Source: JAJXWB01 sp047605445 (GTDB lineage: Bacteria; Pseudomonadota; Alphaproteobacteria; Rhizobiales; Beijerinckiaceae). From it: 32,320 nt of DNA. The translations under genes were made by a program, and so were the position numbers. The notes beneath the pieces are model-generated. The model made no database searches. It had not been told where the DNA came from and saw nothing but the letters and a program-made list of their open reading frames with translations. Positions 9,260-16,579 of this stretch are shown here, one piece after another. The stretch is from positions 1 through 32,320 of the forward strand of contig JASGFP010000035.1 of the NCBI GenBank assembly GCA_047605445.1. The letters run 5' to 3'. Each line of letters opens with the position of its first letter. Positions within the stretch are counted from its first letter, which is position 1.

Positions 9260-9814
9260 TTATCCACCGGATTCGCGGCGAATTGTTGGCGTCGCGTCGA
9301 CAGGGCTCGCGGGCCCCGGGCGGACGGACTCATACAGGAGGACCGCGACGCCGGCAACGATGGCCGCGTCGGCGACATTGAACACATAATTGGCGAGCGG
9401 CCCGACTGGCAGGGTCGTATGCAGATGCAGGAAATCGGCGACGGCCCCGTAGCGGGCGCGGTCGAGCGCATTGCCGAGCGCCCCACCCATCACCAGTCCC
9501 AGCGCCAGCGCCGTCCCCCGTTCGGATGTGGTCCACAGCCAGGCGCCGAGAAAGCCGACCGCAAGCGCCGCCAGCGCCAGCAGGCCGATCATGCCGAGCG
9601 GCGAGTCCGCCCGCAGCAGCGAGTATGAAATGCCGGGGTTCCAGGCGAGAACGACGTCGAGGAAGGGCGTCAGCCGGATCGGCGGGCGGTCCTCGATGCC
9701 GAGAATGTCGATCATCCAGAACTTGGAAATCTGGTCGGCCGCGAAGGCGACGCCGGCCGCCGCCGCCGCGATCAGACGCACATGCGTCTTCGCGCCCACT
9801 AATTCACGCCCCAT
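9260..9814 (-). CDS. lspA: lipoprotein signal peptidase (signal peptidase II)
   Basis: This 184-residue integral membrane aspartyl protease removes the signal peptide from diacylglyceryl-modified prolipoproteins. The two catalytic aspartates are in GNALDR (Asp118) and FNVADA (Asp149), and the conserved DQ near the first helix is at 27-28. Four hydrophobic segments are visible. I chose the ATG at 9814, which overlaps the 3' end of ileS by 16 bases. A GTG at 9799, sharing one base with the ileS stop, is also possible and would shorten the protein by five residues. The close overlap suggests co-transcription with ileS, the usual arrangement for this pair. The C-terminal tail (PGPASPVDATP) is variable. 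Confidence 0.94.
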   Translation of the reverse strand: MGRELVGAKTHVRLIAAAAAGVAFAADQISKFWMIDILGIEDRPPIRLTPFLDVVLAWNPGISYSLLRADSPLGMIGLLALAALAVGFLGAWLWTTSERGTALALGLVMGGALGNALDRARYGAVADFLHLHTTLPVGPLANYVFNVADAAIVAGVAVLLYESVRPGPASPVDATPTIRRESGG

Positions 9815-12800
9815 TTGCCGAGCGCCTTCAATTCCCGCAGCGCCGCGGCGTCGCGCGGCGTCACATCGGGGAATTCGGGGTCGGAGCCGACCAGCGGGGA
9901 AATCTTCCACGAACGGGCGCATTTGCGTCCTTCCGCGCGCGCCGACACGACGGCGACGCCGGGAACTTCCGGCAGCGCGAAGGCGCCCTCGGGCGCGTCC
10001 GCCGTCGGCTCGATCCGGAGGTCCGAGGTGATGCAGACCTCCGCCATGTCGAGGCCCTCGACCGCTTCGCGCAATTGCGGATCGGAGATGAACACGACGG
10101 GCGCGGCCTCCAGCGACGAACCGATCGCCTTGCTGGAGCGCTCGATCTCCAGCGCGCCTGTCACAACCGAGCGGACGCGGCGGATTTGCCGCCAGCGTTC
10201 AGCCAGCGCCTCGTCGCGATACCGGCCGAGGCCCTCGGGGAAAATTTCGACATGCACCGAGGGCGCGCCGTTGGGGCGGAACATCGCCCAGGCCTCGTCC
10301 GTGGTGAAGACGAGGATCGGCGCGAGCCACTTCAGCACCGCGTCGCAGATGGTGTCGACCACCGTCAGCGCCGACTTGCGCAGATGGCTCGACGGCGCCT
10401 CGCAATAAAGCGCGTCCTTGCGGATGTCGAAATAGAAGGCCGAGCAATCGCCGGTCATGAAGGGCGTCACGGTCGCGATCACCTTCTTGTAGTCGAAGCC
10501 GGCATAGGCCTGTTGCACCGTCGCGTCGATCTCGGCGAGGCGATGCAGCATGAACCGCTCCAGTTCCGGCATGCTCTTCCAGTCGACGCGGTCGGCTTCG
10601 GAAAAATGCGCCAGGCTGCCCAGCATCCAGCGGATTGTGTTGCGCAGCTTGCGATAATTGTCCGTCGTGAATTTGAGGATTTCAGGGCCGAGACGCTGGT
10701 CGTCGGAATAATCGACGCTCGCCGCCCACAAACGCAGAATGTCGGCGCCGAGTTCGTTGATCAGCTTGTCCGGCGCCAGCGCGTTGAACTGCGACTTCGA
10801 CATTTTGCGGCCGTGCTCGTCGAGCGTGAAGCCGTGCGTCAGCACGACGTCGTAGGGCGCGCGACCGCGCGTGCCGCAGCTTTCGAGCAGCGATGAATGG
10901 AACCAGCCGCGATGCTGGTCGGAGCCTTCGAGATACATGACCTCGTCCTGCCCGCCGTCGCGGATGCGATGCACGCCCTGCAGGCCGGGGAAGTGCCTGG
11001 CGTCTTCCAGAACGAAGGCGTGGGTCGAGCCTGAATCGAACCAGACGTCGAGCACGTCGTCGACCTTGTCGTATTGGGCGGGATCGTAGTCCTCGCCGAG
11101 GAAGCGCTCCTTCGCGCCTTCGGCAAACCAGGCGTCGGCGCCTTCGGCCTCGAAAGCGTCGCCGATGCGCTTGTTGACTTTCGGATCGACCAGCGGCGCG
11201 TGCTCGCCTTTCTTGACAAACACCGCGATGGGCACGCCCCAGGCGCGCTGGCGCGACATGACCCAGTCGGGCTTGGCGGCGATCATGCCGGTGATGCGGT
11301 TCTGGCCGGAGGCCGGCTCCCAGCGGACTTTCGTGATCTCTTCCAGCGCGACCGCGCGGAGCGAGGCGCGCTCCTCTCCCGCCTTCGCATCATTCGGCAC
11401 GAACGGCTTGTCCATCGCGACAAACCATTGCGGCGTGTTGCGGAAGATGACCGGCTTCTTCGAACGCCACGAATGCGGATACTGGTGCTTGAGCCTTCCG
11501 CGCGCGACGAGATGGCCGCGCTCGGCGAGCGCCTTCATCACCGCCTCGTTGGCGTCGCCCTTGTCGCCCTTGTCGGTGATGACGCGCCTGCCGGCGAAGC
11601 CCGGCGCTTCGGCCGTGTAGAAGCTGCTTTCGTCCACCGTGTAGGGGATGCGCGTGTCGATCTTGCGCTCGGTCAGCATGCGGCCGGACGCCATCCACAA
11701 TTCAAAATCCTCGCGGCCGTGGCCGGGCGCGGTATGGACAAAGCCCGTGCCGGCGTCGTCGGTGACGTGATCGCCCGCCAGCAGCGGCACGCGGAATTCG
11801 TAGCCGCCGGCCAGACCTTTCAACGGGTGCGCACATTCCATGCCGGCCAGCGTCTCGGCCGAGATGTTCGACAGGCGCTCCCAGGCCTCGACCTTGGCGG
11901 CCTTGAAAACCTCTTCGGCCAGCTTGTCGGCCAGAAGATATTTCGCGCCCACCTTCGCCCAGTTGTTTTCGGGCGCGGCGGTCACGCGGTAGAGGCCGTA
12001 AGAAATTTTGGGGCTGAAGGCGATTGCGCGATTGCCGGGCAGCGTCCAGGGCGTCGTCGTCCAGATGACGACGGATGCGTCCGACGCTTCTTCTTCCGTC
12101 GAGGCTTCCCCCAGATAGCCGCCGAGCGTCTTAACCGGGAAGGCGACCCACACCGTATCGCTCGTATGGTCCTCGTATTCGACCTCCGCCTCCGCCAGCG
12201 CCGTCTTTTCCACCACCGACCACATGACGGGCTTGGAGCCGCGATAGAGCAGGCCGTTCTCGGCGAACTTGAAGAGTTCGCGCGCGATCTGCGCCTCGGC
12301 CGGATAGGTCATGGTCAGGTAGGGATGATCCCAGTCGCCGACGACGCCGAGCCGCTTGAACTCCTCGCGCTGCACGTTCACCCAATGATCGGCGTAGGCG
12401 CGGCACTCGCGGCGGAAGGCGATCATCGCCGCCGAATCGCGCAGGTCCGGCTTCGCCTTGCCCCTGGAGCGGTAGTTCTCCTCCTCGATCTTCCATTCGA
12501 TCGGCAGGCCGTGGCAGTCCCAGCCCGGCACGTAGTTGGAATCCTTGTTCAGCATCTGCTGCGAACGCGTGACGAGGTCCTTCAGCGTCTTGTTGAGCGC
12601 ATGGCCGATGTGGATCGCGCCGTTGGCGTAGGGCGGACCGTCGTGCAGGACGAATTTCTTGCGGCCCTGCCCTGCCTCGCGCAGGCGCTTGTAAAGCCCG
12701 ATCTCGTTCCAGCGGGCGAGAATCTCTGGCTCTTTCTTCGGCAGGCCGGCGCGCATCGGGAAATCCGTCTGCGGCAGATAGAGGCTGGCGGAATAGTCGG

Positions 12801-12843
12801 GACCGGATTTCTCGGCCTTGCCGGCCTTTTGCATGTCGTTCAT
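9799..12843 (-). CDS. ileS: isoleucyl-tRNA synthetase
   Basis: This 1014-residue class I synthetase attaches isoleucine to tRNA-Ile. The HIGH signature is at 78-81 within GPPYANGAIHIGH, and KMSKS is at 680-684. The large insertion between them holds the CP1 editing domain (for example WTTTPWTLPGNRAI). The length and the DQHRGWFHSSLL block fit bacterial IleS. The C-terminal region, where E. coli has a four-cysteine zinc site, reads GRKCARSWKISPLVG and keeps only one of those cysteines, so the zinc finger is degenerate. The start MNDMQKAGKAEKSG at 12843 has the usual polar leader. lspA follows with an overlap, but ribF, often directly upstream of ileS, lies about 4.4 kb away. Confidence 0.97.
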   Translation of the reverse strand: MNDMQKAGKAEKSGPDYSASLYLPQTDFPMRAGLPKKEPEILARWNEIGLYKRLREAGQGRKKFVLHDGPPYANGAIHIGHALNKTLKDLVTRSQQMLNKDSNYVPGWDCHGLPIEWKIEEENYRSRGKAKPDLRDSAAMIAFRRECRAYADHWVNVQREEFKRLGVVGDWDHPYLTMTYPAEAQIARELFKFAENGLLYRGSKPVMWSVVEKTALAEAEVEYEDHTSDTVWVAFPVKTLGGYLGEASTEEEASDASVVIWTTTPWTLPGNRAIAFSPKISYGLYRVTAAPENNWAKVGAKYLLADKLAEEVFKAAKVEAWERLSNISAETLAGMECAHPLKGLAGGYEFRVPLLAGDHVTDDAGTGFVHTAPGHGREDFELWMASGRMLTERKIDTRIPYTVDESSFYTAEAPGFAGRRVITDKGDKGDANEAVMKALAERGHLVARGRLKHQYPHSWRSKKPVIFRNTPQWFVAMDKPFVPNDAKAGEERASLRAVALEEITKVRWEPASGQNRITGMIAAKPDWVMSRQRAWGVPIAVFVKKGEHAPLVDPKVNKRIGDAFEAEGADAWFAEGAKERFLGEDYDPAQYDKVDDVLDVWFDSGSTHAFVLEDARHFPGLQGVHRIRDGGQDEVMYLEGSDQHRGWFHSSLLESCGTRGRAPYDVVLTHGFTLDEHGRKMSKSQFNALAPDKLINELGADILRLWAASVDYSDDQRLGPEILKFTTDNYRKLRNTIRWMLGSLAHFSEADRVDWKSMPELERFMLHRLAEIDATVQQAYAGFDYKKVIATVTPFMTGDCSAFYFDIRKDALYCEAPSSHLRKSALTVVDTICDAVLKWLAPILVFTTDEAWAMFRPNGAPSVHVEIFPEGLGRYRDEALAERWRQIRRVRSVVTGALEIERSSKAIGSSLEAAPVVFISDPQLREAVEGLDMAEVCITSDLRIEPTADAPEGAFALPEVPGVAVVSARAEGRKCARSWKISPLVGSDPEFPDVTPRDAAALRELKALGKWGVN

Positions 12844-13187
12844 GGCGAACCGAATTGTGGGGCGCGCCCGAGCCGGCGGCCGAAAGGGATGACGAAGCGG
12901 AGCGAACCCGGCGCCGCGCGAGCTCAGACTCGAGCGCGGCCCGGGCGGATAATTCGCAGGGATATAAGGGCTTCGACCATGGCGCTGCTATAGCACGTTT
13001 GGTTGGCGCGGGAAGGGGCGTAAGGCTACGGGCGGGGTCCAGTAGTCGGCGAACCCAGGCGCCGCCGACGCCGCCGACGGCCCCACCCGCGATGCTCCCC
13101 ATTGCGATCTGCCCGCCAACAAGGCGGTTGGGCGCCTTCCAAGAGTTCTGATCGGCGCTATTCTGCGAGGCGTCGCCGGAGGCCGCC
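12844..13187. other. 344-base divergent intergenic region between ileS and the MBL gene
   Basis: This gap separates the starts of ileS (-) and the MBL-fold gene (+) and should hold both promoters. It contains a perfect ten-base palindrome TGCTATAGCA at 12986-12995 and nearby AT-rich GATATAAGG at 12961-12969, which stand out against the high-GC background and mark a likely promoter area. Open frames on both strands here are short, start poorly and have no recognisable content; one minus-strand frame has a glycine-rich patch but lacks a credible start. I see no tRNA or T-box-like structure. Confidence 0.5.
12986..12995. repeat. ten-base palindrome in the ileS/MBL divergent region
   Basis: TGCTATAGCA is perfectly self-complementary. 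It sits in the least GC-rich part of the gap, about 145 bases before the ileS ATG and 193 bases before the MBL ATG. It could be an operator or a promoter core; nothing else supports either reading. Confidence 0.35.
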
Positions 13188-13967
13188 ATGCGCCCTGTCC
13201 TGTCCGCCCTCGCCCTTCTCGCCGGTCTGTCGATCCACGCCCGAGCGGCCGAGGTCGAGAAATGTCCCGACATGGTGGCGGGCGGGCCGAGCATCATCCG
13301 CGCGGCGCTGGCCGCCGACCGAGTGCGGCTGACCTTCGTCGGCCATGCGACCTTCCTGATCGAGACGCCGGGCGGCGTGACCGCCGTCACCGACTACAAC
13401 GACTACATCCGCCCGCCGGGCACGCCCGACGTCGCGACGATGAACAAAGCGCATTCGACCCACAACAGCTTGAACCCCGATCCCAAGATCAAGCATCTGC
13501 TCAAGGGCTGGGGCGACGACGGCAAGGCCGCGAACTGGGACGTCACCGAAGGCGACCTGCATGTGCGCAATGTGCCGACCAATATCCGCGACTGGGCGGG
13601 CGGCACCGAATATGACGGCAATTCGATCTTCGTGTTCGAAACGGCGGGCCTATGCATCGCGCATCTCGGGCACCTGCATCACCGGCTGACGCCCGAACAT
13701 CTGCAGCAATTGCGTCATGTCGACGTGCTGCTCGCGCCGGTCGACGGCTCTTATACGCTGGGCGCTGCAGGCATGATGGAGACGATCGCCACGATCCGCG
13801 CGCCGCTGACGATCCCCATGCACATTTTCGGCCCTTCGACGCTCGAACGCTTTCTGGCGTTGGCGCGCGAAAAATTCGAGGTGAAATACGAAGGCGCGCG
13901 GTTCGTCGAAGTTTCGCGGGCGAGCCTGCCGCAGAAGCAGACCGTGCTGGTGCTTGAAGGCCGGTAA
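13188..13967 (+). CDS. exported metallo-beta-lactamase-fold protein with altered metal motifs
   Basis: This 259-residue protein has a signal peptide ending HARA at about residue 20. It shows the UlaG-like MBL-fold pattern: VRLTFVGHATFLIET (46-60), TDYNDY (68-73), and an IPMH terminal metal histidine (His212). At the key HxHxDH motif it reads NKAHSTHN (86-93), so the first His is Lys87 and the Asp is Thr; His89 and His92 remain. The later element is HLGHLHH (159-165) instead of the usual HLGD. It may bind a different metal set or be non-hydrolytic. I recall close homologues with the same AHSTH core in other Rhizobiales, which suggests a real subfamily, not sequence decay. The substrate is unknown. 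Confidence 0.82.
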   Translation: MRPVLSALALLAGLSIHARAAEVEKCPDMVAGGPSIIRAALAADRVRLTFVGHATFLIETPGGVTAVTDYNDYIRPPGTPDVATMNKAHSTHNSLNPDPKIKHLLKGWGDDGKAANWDVTEGDLHVRNVPTNIRDWAGGTEYDGNSIFVFETAGLCIAHLGHLHHRLTPEHLQQLRHVDVLLAPVDGSYTLGAAGMMETIATIRAPLTIPMHIFGPSTLERFLALAREKFEVKYEGARFVEVSRASLPQKQTVLVLEGR

Positions 13968-14008
13968 CCCGTTCCCACGGCCATCAAATCAGCTGCTAGC
14001 CGCGACGA

Positions 14009-14251
14009 TCAGGATTTCTTCAGATTGCAGGTCTGCGCGCCGCCGTAGAGGCGGCCTTCCTGCCAGCACCCCGTCGACCGGCATTCCTGGAGCTTGGGCG
14101 TGCAATGATCCGAGACGCAGTTTTTGTCGTCGGGAGCGCGCTGCACGCAACGCTTGGCGCAGAGAGACTGGAAACCACTGCACGAGGACTGCGCGGACGC
14201 CGGAACGACATTCGCCAGCACGAAGAATGTGAGAACTATGCCCAGACGCAT
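14009..14251 (-). CDS. small exported eight-cysteine protein
   Basis: This 80-residue protein has a signal peptide (MRLGIVLTFFVLANVVPASA, cut after residue 20). The roughly 60-residue mature part holds eight cysteines, at 24, 31, 35, 45, 50, 57, 62 and 75. The even number and the secretion signal suggest four disulphides in the periplasm or outside the cell. I do not recognise the family. The mature part is polar with no hydrophobic helix. A run of Gs precedes the ATG at 14251 as a possible ribosome-binding site. It lies in a group of three small minus-strand envelope genes and converges with the MBL gene, 41 bases apart. It could be a small secreted structural or inhibitor-like protein; the function is unknown. 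Confidence 0.75.
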   Translation of the reverse strand: MRLGIVLTFFVLANVVPASAQSSCSGFQSLCAKRCVQRAPDDKNCVSDHCTPKLQECRSTGCWQEGRLYGGAQTCNLKKS

Positions 14252-14343
14252 GCGCCCCCCGAGGCGCAGTTGTCGCGCGCCTGCGCAACAGCCTAGTCGC
14301 CCTGGAGGCCGCCGTCACCCACCGTCGCCGGGGACCTCCGGCG

Positions 14344-14589
14344 CTACAGCCGACGCTCGCCGGGGCTGAGCGGCCGCTCCTGCCGCATCTGCTCGGCGCG
14401 GGCCTTCTCCTTGGCGTTGTGGCGGCCGACGATGCAGCCCGCCGCCGCGCCGGCGAAGGTGTGGCCGACGACGTGGCCAGCGACGCCGCCGACGATCGCG
14501 CCTTTGATGCAGCCCTTGGCGCTCGCCTGCGTGGCGAAGGGCAAGGCGAGCGCCGGCAGGATCGCCAGAGCGAGAAGACGATTGCGCAT
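14344..14589 (-). CDS. small exported glycine-zipper protein
   Basis: This 81-residue protein has a signal peptide ending QASA (residue 24). The following segment holds glycines at 26, 30, 34, 38 and 42, a perfect every-fourth-residue zipper, and then at 47, 51 and 55. This is the glycine-zipper 2TM pattern, two short helices that pack tightly in a membrane. Two cysteines (27 and 52) flank the hairpin and could form a disulphide. The C-terminal 25 residues are charged (AKEKARAEQMRQERPL). GGAGG six bases upstream of the ATG supports the start. Proteins of this kind sit in the inner or outer membrane of many proteobacteria; their roles are mostly unknown. Confidence 0.8.
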   Translation of the reverse strand: MRNRLLALAILPALALPFATQASAKGCIKGAIVGGVAGHVVGHTFAGAAAGCIVGRHNAKEKARAEQMRQERPLSPGERRL

Positions 14590-14654
14590 GGTGGGCCTCC
14601 ACTTTCCGACGACGACGCGTCAGCGGCGATGAAACGCGAGCGCAACGCTTTGGT

Positions 14655-14966
14655 TCACCGGCCGAGCCATTGCCGGAGCTTGTTGCGGAGAACGAAGCCG
14701 GCGACCACGGCGACGGCGATGCTGACCACGACCGCCAGAAACCCGGCCACGAAGACGAACAGCGCGCTGGCGATCAGCGCCGCGAAGACGAGGCCCAGGA
14801 ATCCGCTGAGCTTCGTCTGGAACGTATACGTCCGCTGCGCCGAGCCGCCCTCGAAATCGAAGGGGCTGCGGCGGCGCGTTGAGCCATAGGCCTCCTGTCC
14901 CGGCGCGATGATCTCGATCTCGCCGCGCGGATATTCGACGCTGGGGTCGTCCTGTTTCTTCGCCAT
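14655..14966 (-). CDS. small inner-membrane protein with two helices, unknown family
   Basis: This 103-residue protein has a polar cytoplasmic-looking N-terminal half (MAKKQDDPSVEYPRGEIEII) and a hydrophobic region from about 54 to 92 that makes one hairpin of two helices, ending in a basic tail (LRNKLRQWLGR). The open frame continues far upstream, but the ATG at 14966 gives the only sensible N-terminus and keeps the gene clear of dctA, which starts 126 bases away on the other strand. I do not recognise a named family. Its place next to dctA may be chance. Confidence 0.7.
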   Translation of the reverse strand: MAKKQDDPSVEYPRGEIEIIAPGQEAYGSTRRRSPFDFEGGSAQRTYTFQTKLSGFLGLVFAALIASALFVFVAGFLAVVVSIAVAVVAGFVLRNKLRQWLGR

Positions 14967-15015
14967 CTCGCAGAGTCCTGACGCTTCGGTCGGTAGATAG
15001 GCGCCCTGCCCGCCC

Positions 15016-15028
15016 CCTGCAATGCAGG
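15016..15028. repeat. 13-base inverted repeat upstream of dctA
   Basis: CCTGCA and TGCAGG flank a single central A. The site is 15 bases upstream of the possible sigma-54 -24 element and 64 bases before the dctA ATG. It is a plausible regulator-binding site for dctA or for the divergent membrane protein gene. Confidence 0.35.
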
Positions 15029-15043
15029 AATGCGCGGGGCGGC

Positions 15044-15057
15044 GGTCCAATCCTTGC
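15044..15057 (+). promoter_or_regulatory. possible sigma-54 promoter of dctA
   Basis: GG (15044-15045), ten bases, then GC (15056-15057) within TTGCT gives the invariant -24/-12 spacing of sigma-54 promoters. The -12 part is a full match (TTGCT); the -24 part is weak (CGGTCC against TGGCAC). Predicted transcription would begin about 24 bases before the ATG. In rhizobia dctA is known to be sigma-54 dependent through DctB/DctD, but those genes are not in this window. Confidence 0.35.
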
Positions 15058-15092
15058 TTTAGTGTGGCGAGGGAATTTTCGGGGGACTGCTC

Positions 15093-16436
15093 ATGACCGT
15101 CGAAGCCAGCGTCGCGCCCGCGCCGGGCAGGAAATCGATCTTCAGCTCCCTGTTCGCGCAAGTCGTCGCCGCGCTCGTGCTGGGCGTCCTGTTGGGCGTC
15201 TTCGCGCCCAATTTCGCGCAGGGGCTGAAATTCTTCTCCGACGTCTTTCTCAAGCTCGTCTCGATGATCGTGTCGCCGATCGTTTTTTGCGTCGTCGTCC
15301 ACGGCATTGCCGGAGCCGGCGACCTGCGCAAGGTCGGGCGCGTCGGCATGAAGGCGCTCGTCTATTTCGAGGTCATGACGACGGTGGCTCTGGCGCTCGG
15401 CGTGCTTTTGGCTCTGGCCTTCGGGCCCGGCCACGGCATGAACATCGACGCCAGCAAGCTCGACGCCTCGGCGCTGACGCGCTTTTCCGACAACGCCCAC
15501 AAGCTGAAGGGCGAGGGAATCGGCGGCTTCCTGCTCAATATCGTTCCGTCCACCGCCTTCGACGCCTTCGCCCGCAACGACGTGCTGCAAGTGCTGTTCT
15601 TCGCCGTCATCTTCGGCGTCGCGCTGGCGCTGGTCGGCGAGCCGGGCAAGCCGGTGGTGAAGCTCGTGGACGCGACCGCGACCGTGCTGTTCCGCGCGAT
15701 GGGCCTGATCGTGCGCGTCGCGCCGCTCGGCGTGCTGGGGGCCGTCGCCTTCACGGTCGGCAAATACGGCGTAGCCTCGCTGCAGCAGCTCGTCTCGCTG
15801 GTCGTGCTGTTCTACATCGCGGTCGCCATCTTCGTGATCGTCGTGCTCGGCGCCGTGATGCGCGCGATCGGGCTCAACATATTCAAATTCCTAAATTATT
15901 TCCGCGCCGAACTGATGATCGTGCTGGCCACGGCCTCCTCCGACGCCGTGCTGCCGCAGATCATGCGCAAGCTCGAAGCCATGGGCGTGGAGGAGGAGGT
16001 CGTCGGCCTCGTCGTGCCGACCGGCTATTCCTTCAACCTCGACGCCTTCTCGATCTACCTGACGCTGGCCGTCGTGTTCATCGCGCAGGCGACCAATACG
16101 CCGCTGTCCTTCGGAGAGCTTTTGCTTGTGCTCGGCATTTCGCTGGTGACGTCGAAAGGCGCGCATGGCGTTCCGGGCTCGGCCATCGTCATCCTGGCGG
16201 CGACGCTCAACGCCGTGCCAGCCATACCCGCGATCGGGCTGGTGCTGGTGCTGTCGGTCGACTGGTTCGTCGGCATGGCGCGCGCGCTCGGCAATCTCAT
16301 TGGCAATTGCGTGGCGACCGTGGTGATCGCGGCCTGGGACGGAGCGCTCGACAAGGCGAAGGCCAGGCAGGTGCTGGATGCCGGCTATGCGCCGGAGGTC
16401 GAGGCGGAGACGGAGGCGCCGCTGGCGGCGGGATGA
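15093..16436 (+). CDS. dctA: C4-dicarboxylate transporter DctA (DAACS family)
   Basis: This 447-residue inner-membrane symporter takes up succinate, fumarate and malate with cations. Family blocks include KLVSMIVSPIVFCVVVHGIA near the N-terminus, VVPTGYSFNLDAFSIYL in the middle and SKGAHGVPGSA in the hairpin-2 region. In the TM8 substrate site it reads MARALGNLIGN: the Arg and Asn are kept, while the Asp that binds the amino group in amino-acid transporters of this fold is Gly, which favours dicarboxylates over amino acids. The common NLDGT is NLDAF here. GGGGG lies seven bases before the ATG. Upstream are a possible sigma-54 promoter and a palindrome. Confidence 0.9.
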   Translation: MTVEASVAPAPGRKSIFSSLFAQVVAALVLGVLLGVFAPNFAQGLKFFSDVFLKLVSMIVSPIVFCVVVHGIAGAGDLRKVGRVGMKALVYFEVMTTVALALGVLLALAFGPGHGMNIDASKLDASALTRFSDNAHKLKGEGIGGFLLNIVPSTAFDAFARNDVLQVLFFAVIFGVALALVGEPGKPVVKLVDATATVLFRAMGLIVRVAPLGVLGAVAFTVGKYGVASLQQLVSLVVLFYIAVAIFVIVVLGAVMRAIGLNIFKFLNYFRAELMIVLATASSDAVLPQIMRKLEAMGVEEEVVGLVVPTGYSFNLDAFSIYLTLAVVFIAQATNTPLSFGELLLVLGISLVTSKGAHGVPGSAIVILAATLNAVPAIPAIGLVLVLSVDWFVGMARALGNLIGNCVATVVIAAWDGALDKAKARQVLDAGYAPEVEAETEAPLAAG

Positions 16437-16579
16437 CCCGCGAAGGGCGCAAGCGATTGAAAGCTATGCAAAACCAGCCCGAAACAAGCGCCGAGCTTGC
16501 CATTCGGAGCGACTGACGGCACATTCCGCCGCGCTAGGGCATTTCCGCCGGTCAGGGCCGGCTTTCTGGGCGACCGCAG

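Noticed and set aside
11074..12993. 639-codon open frame antisense to ileS
   Set aside because: IleS has full HIGH and KMSKS motifs on the other strand; the antisense product has no recognisable domain and is composition-driven.
12131..13390. Minus-strand frame with a glycine-rich patch (AMGSIAGGAVGGVGGAW)
   Set aside because: It looks like a glycine-zipper at first, but it runs through ileS in a different frame and into the MBL gene, with no good start or ribosome-binding site. I treat it as chance.
16547..16565. GCCGG/CCGGC hairpin followed by TTT between dctA and the L,D-transpeptidase-like gene
   Set aside because: Only five pairs and a short T-run, and it is 15 bases from the next start codon, so it is weak as a terminator.
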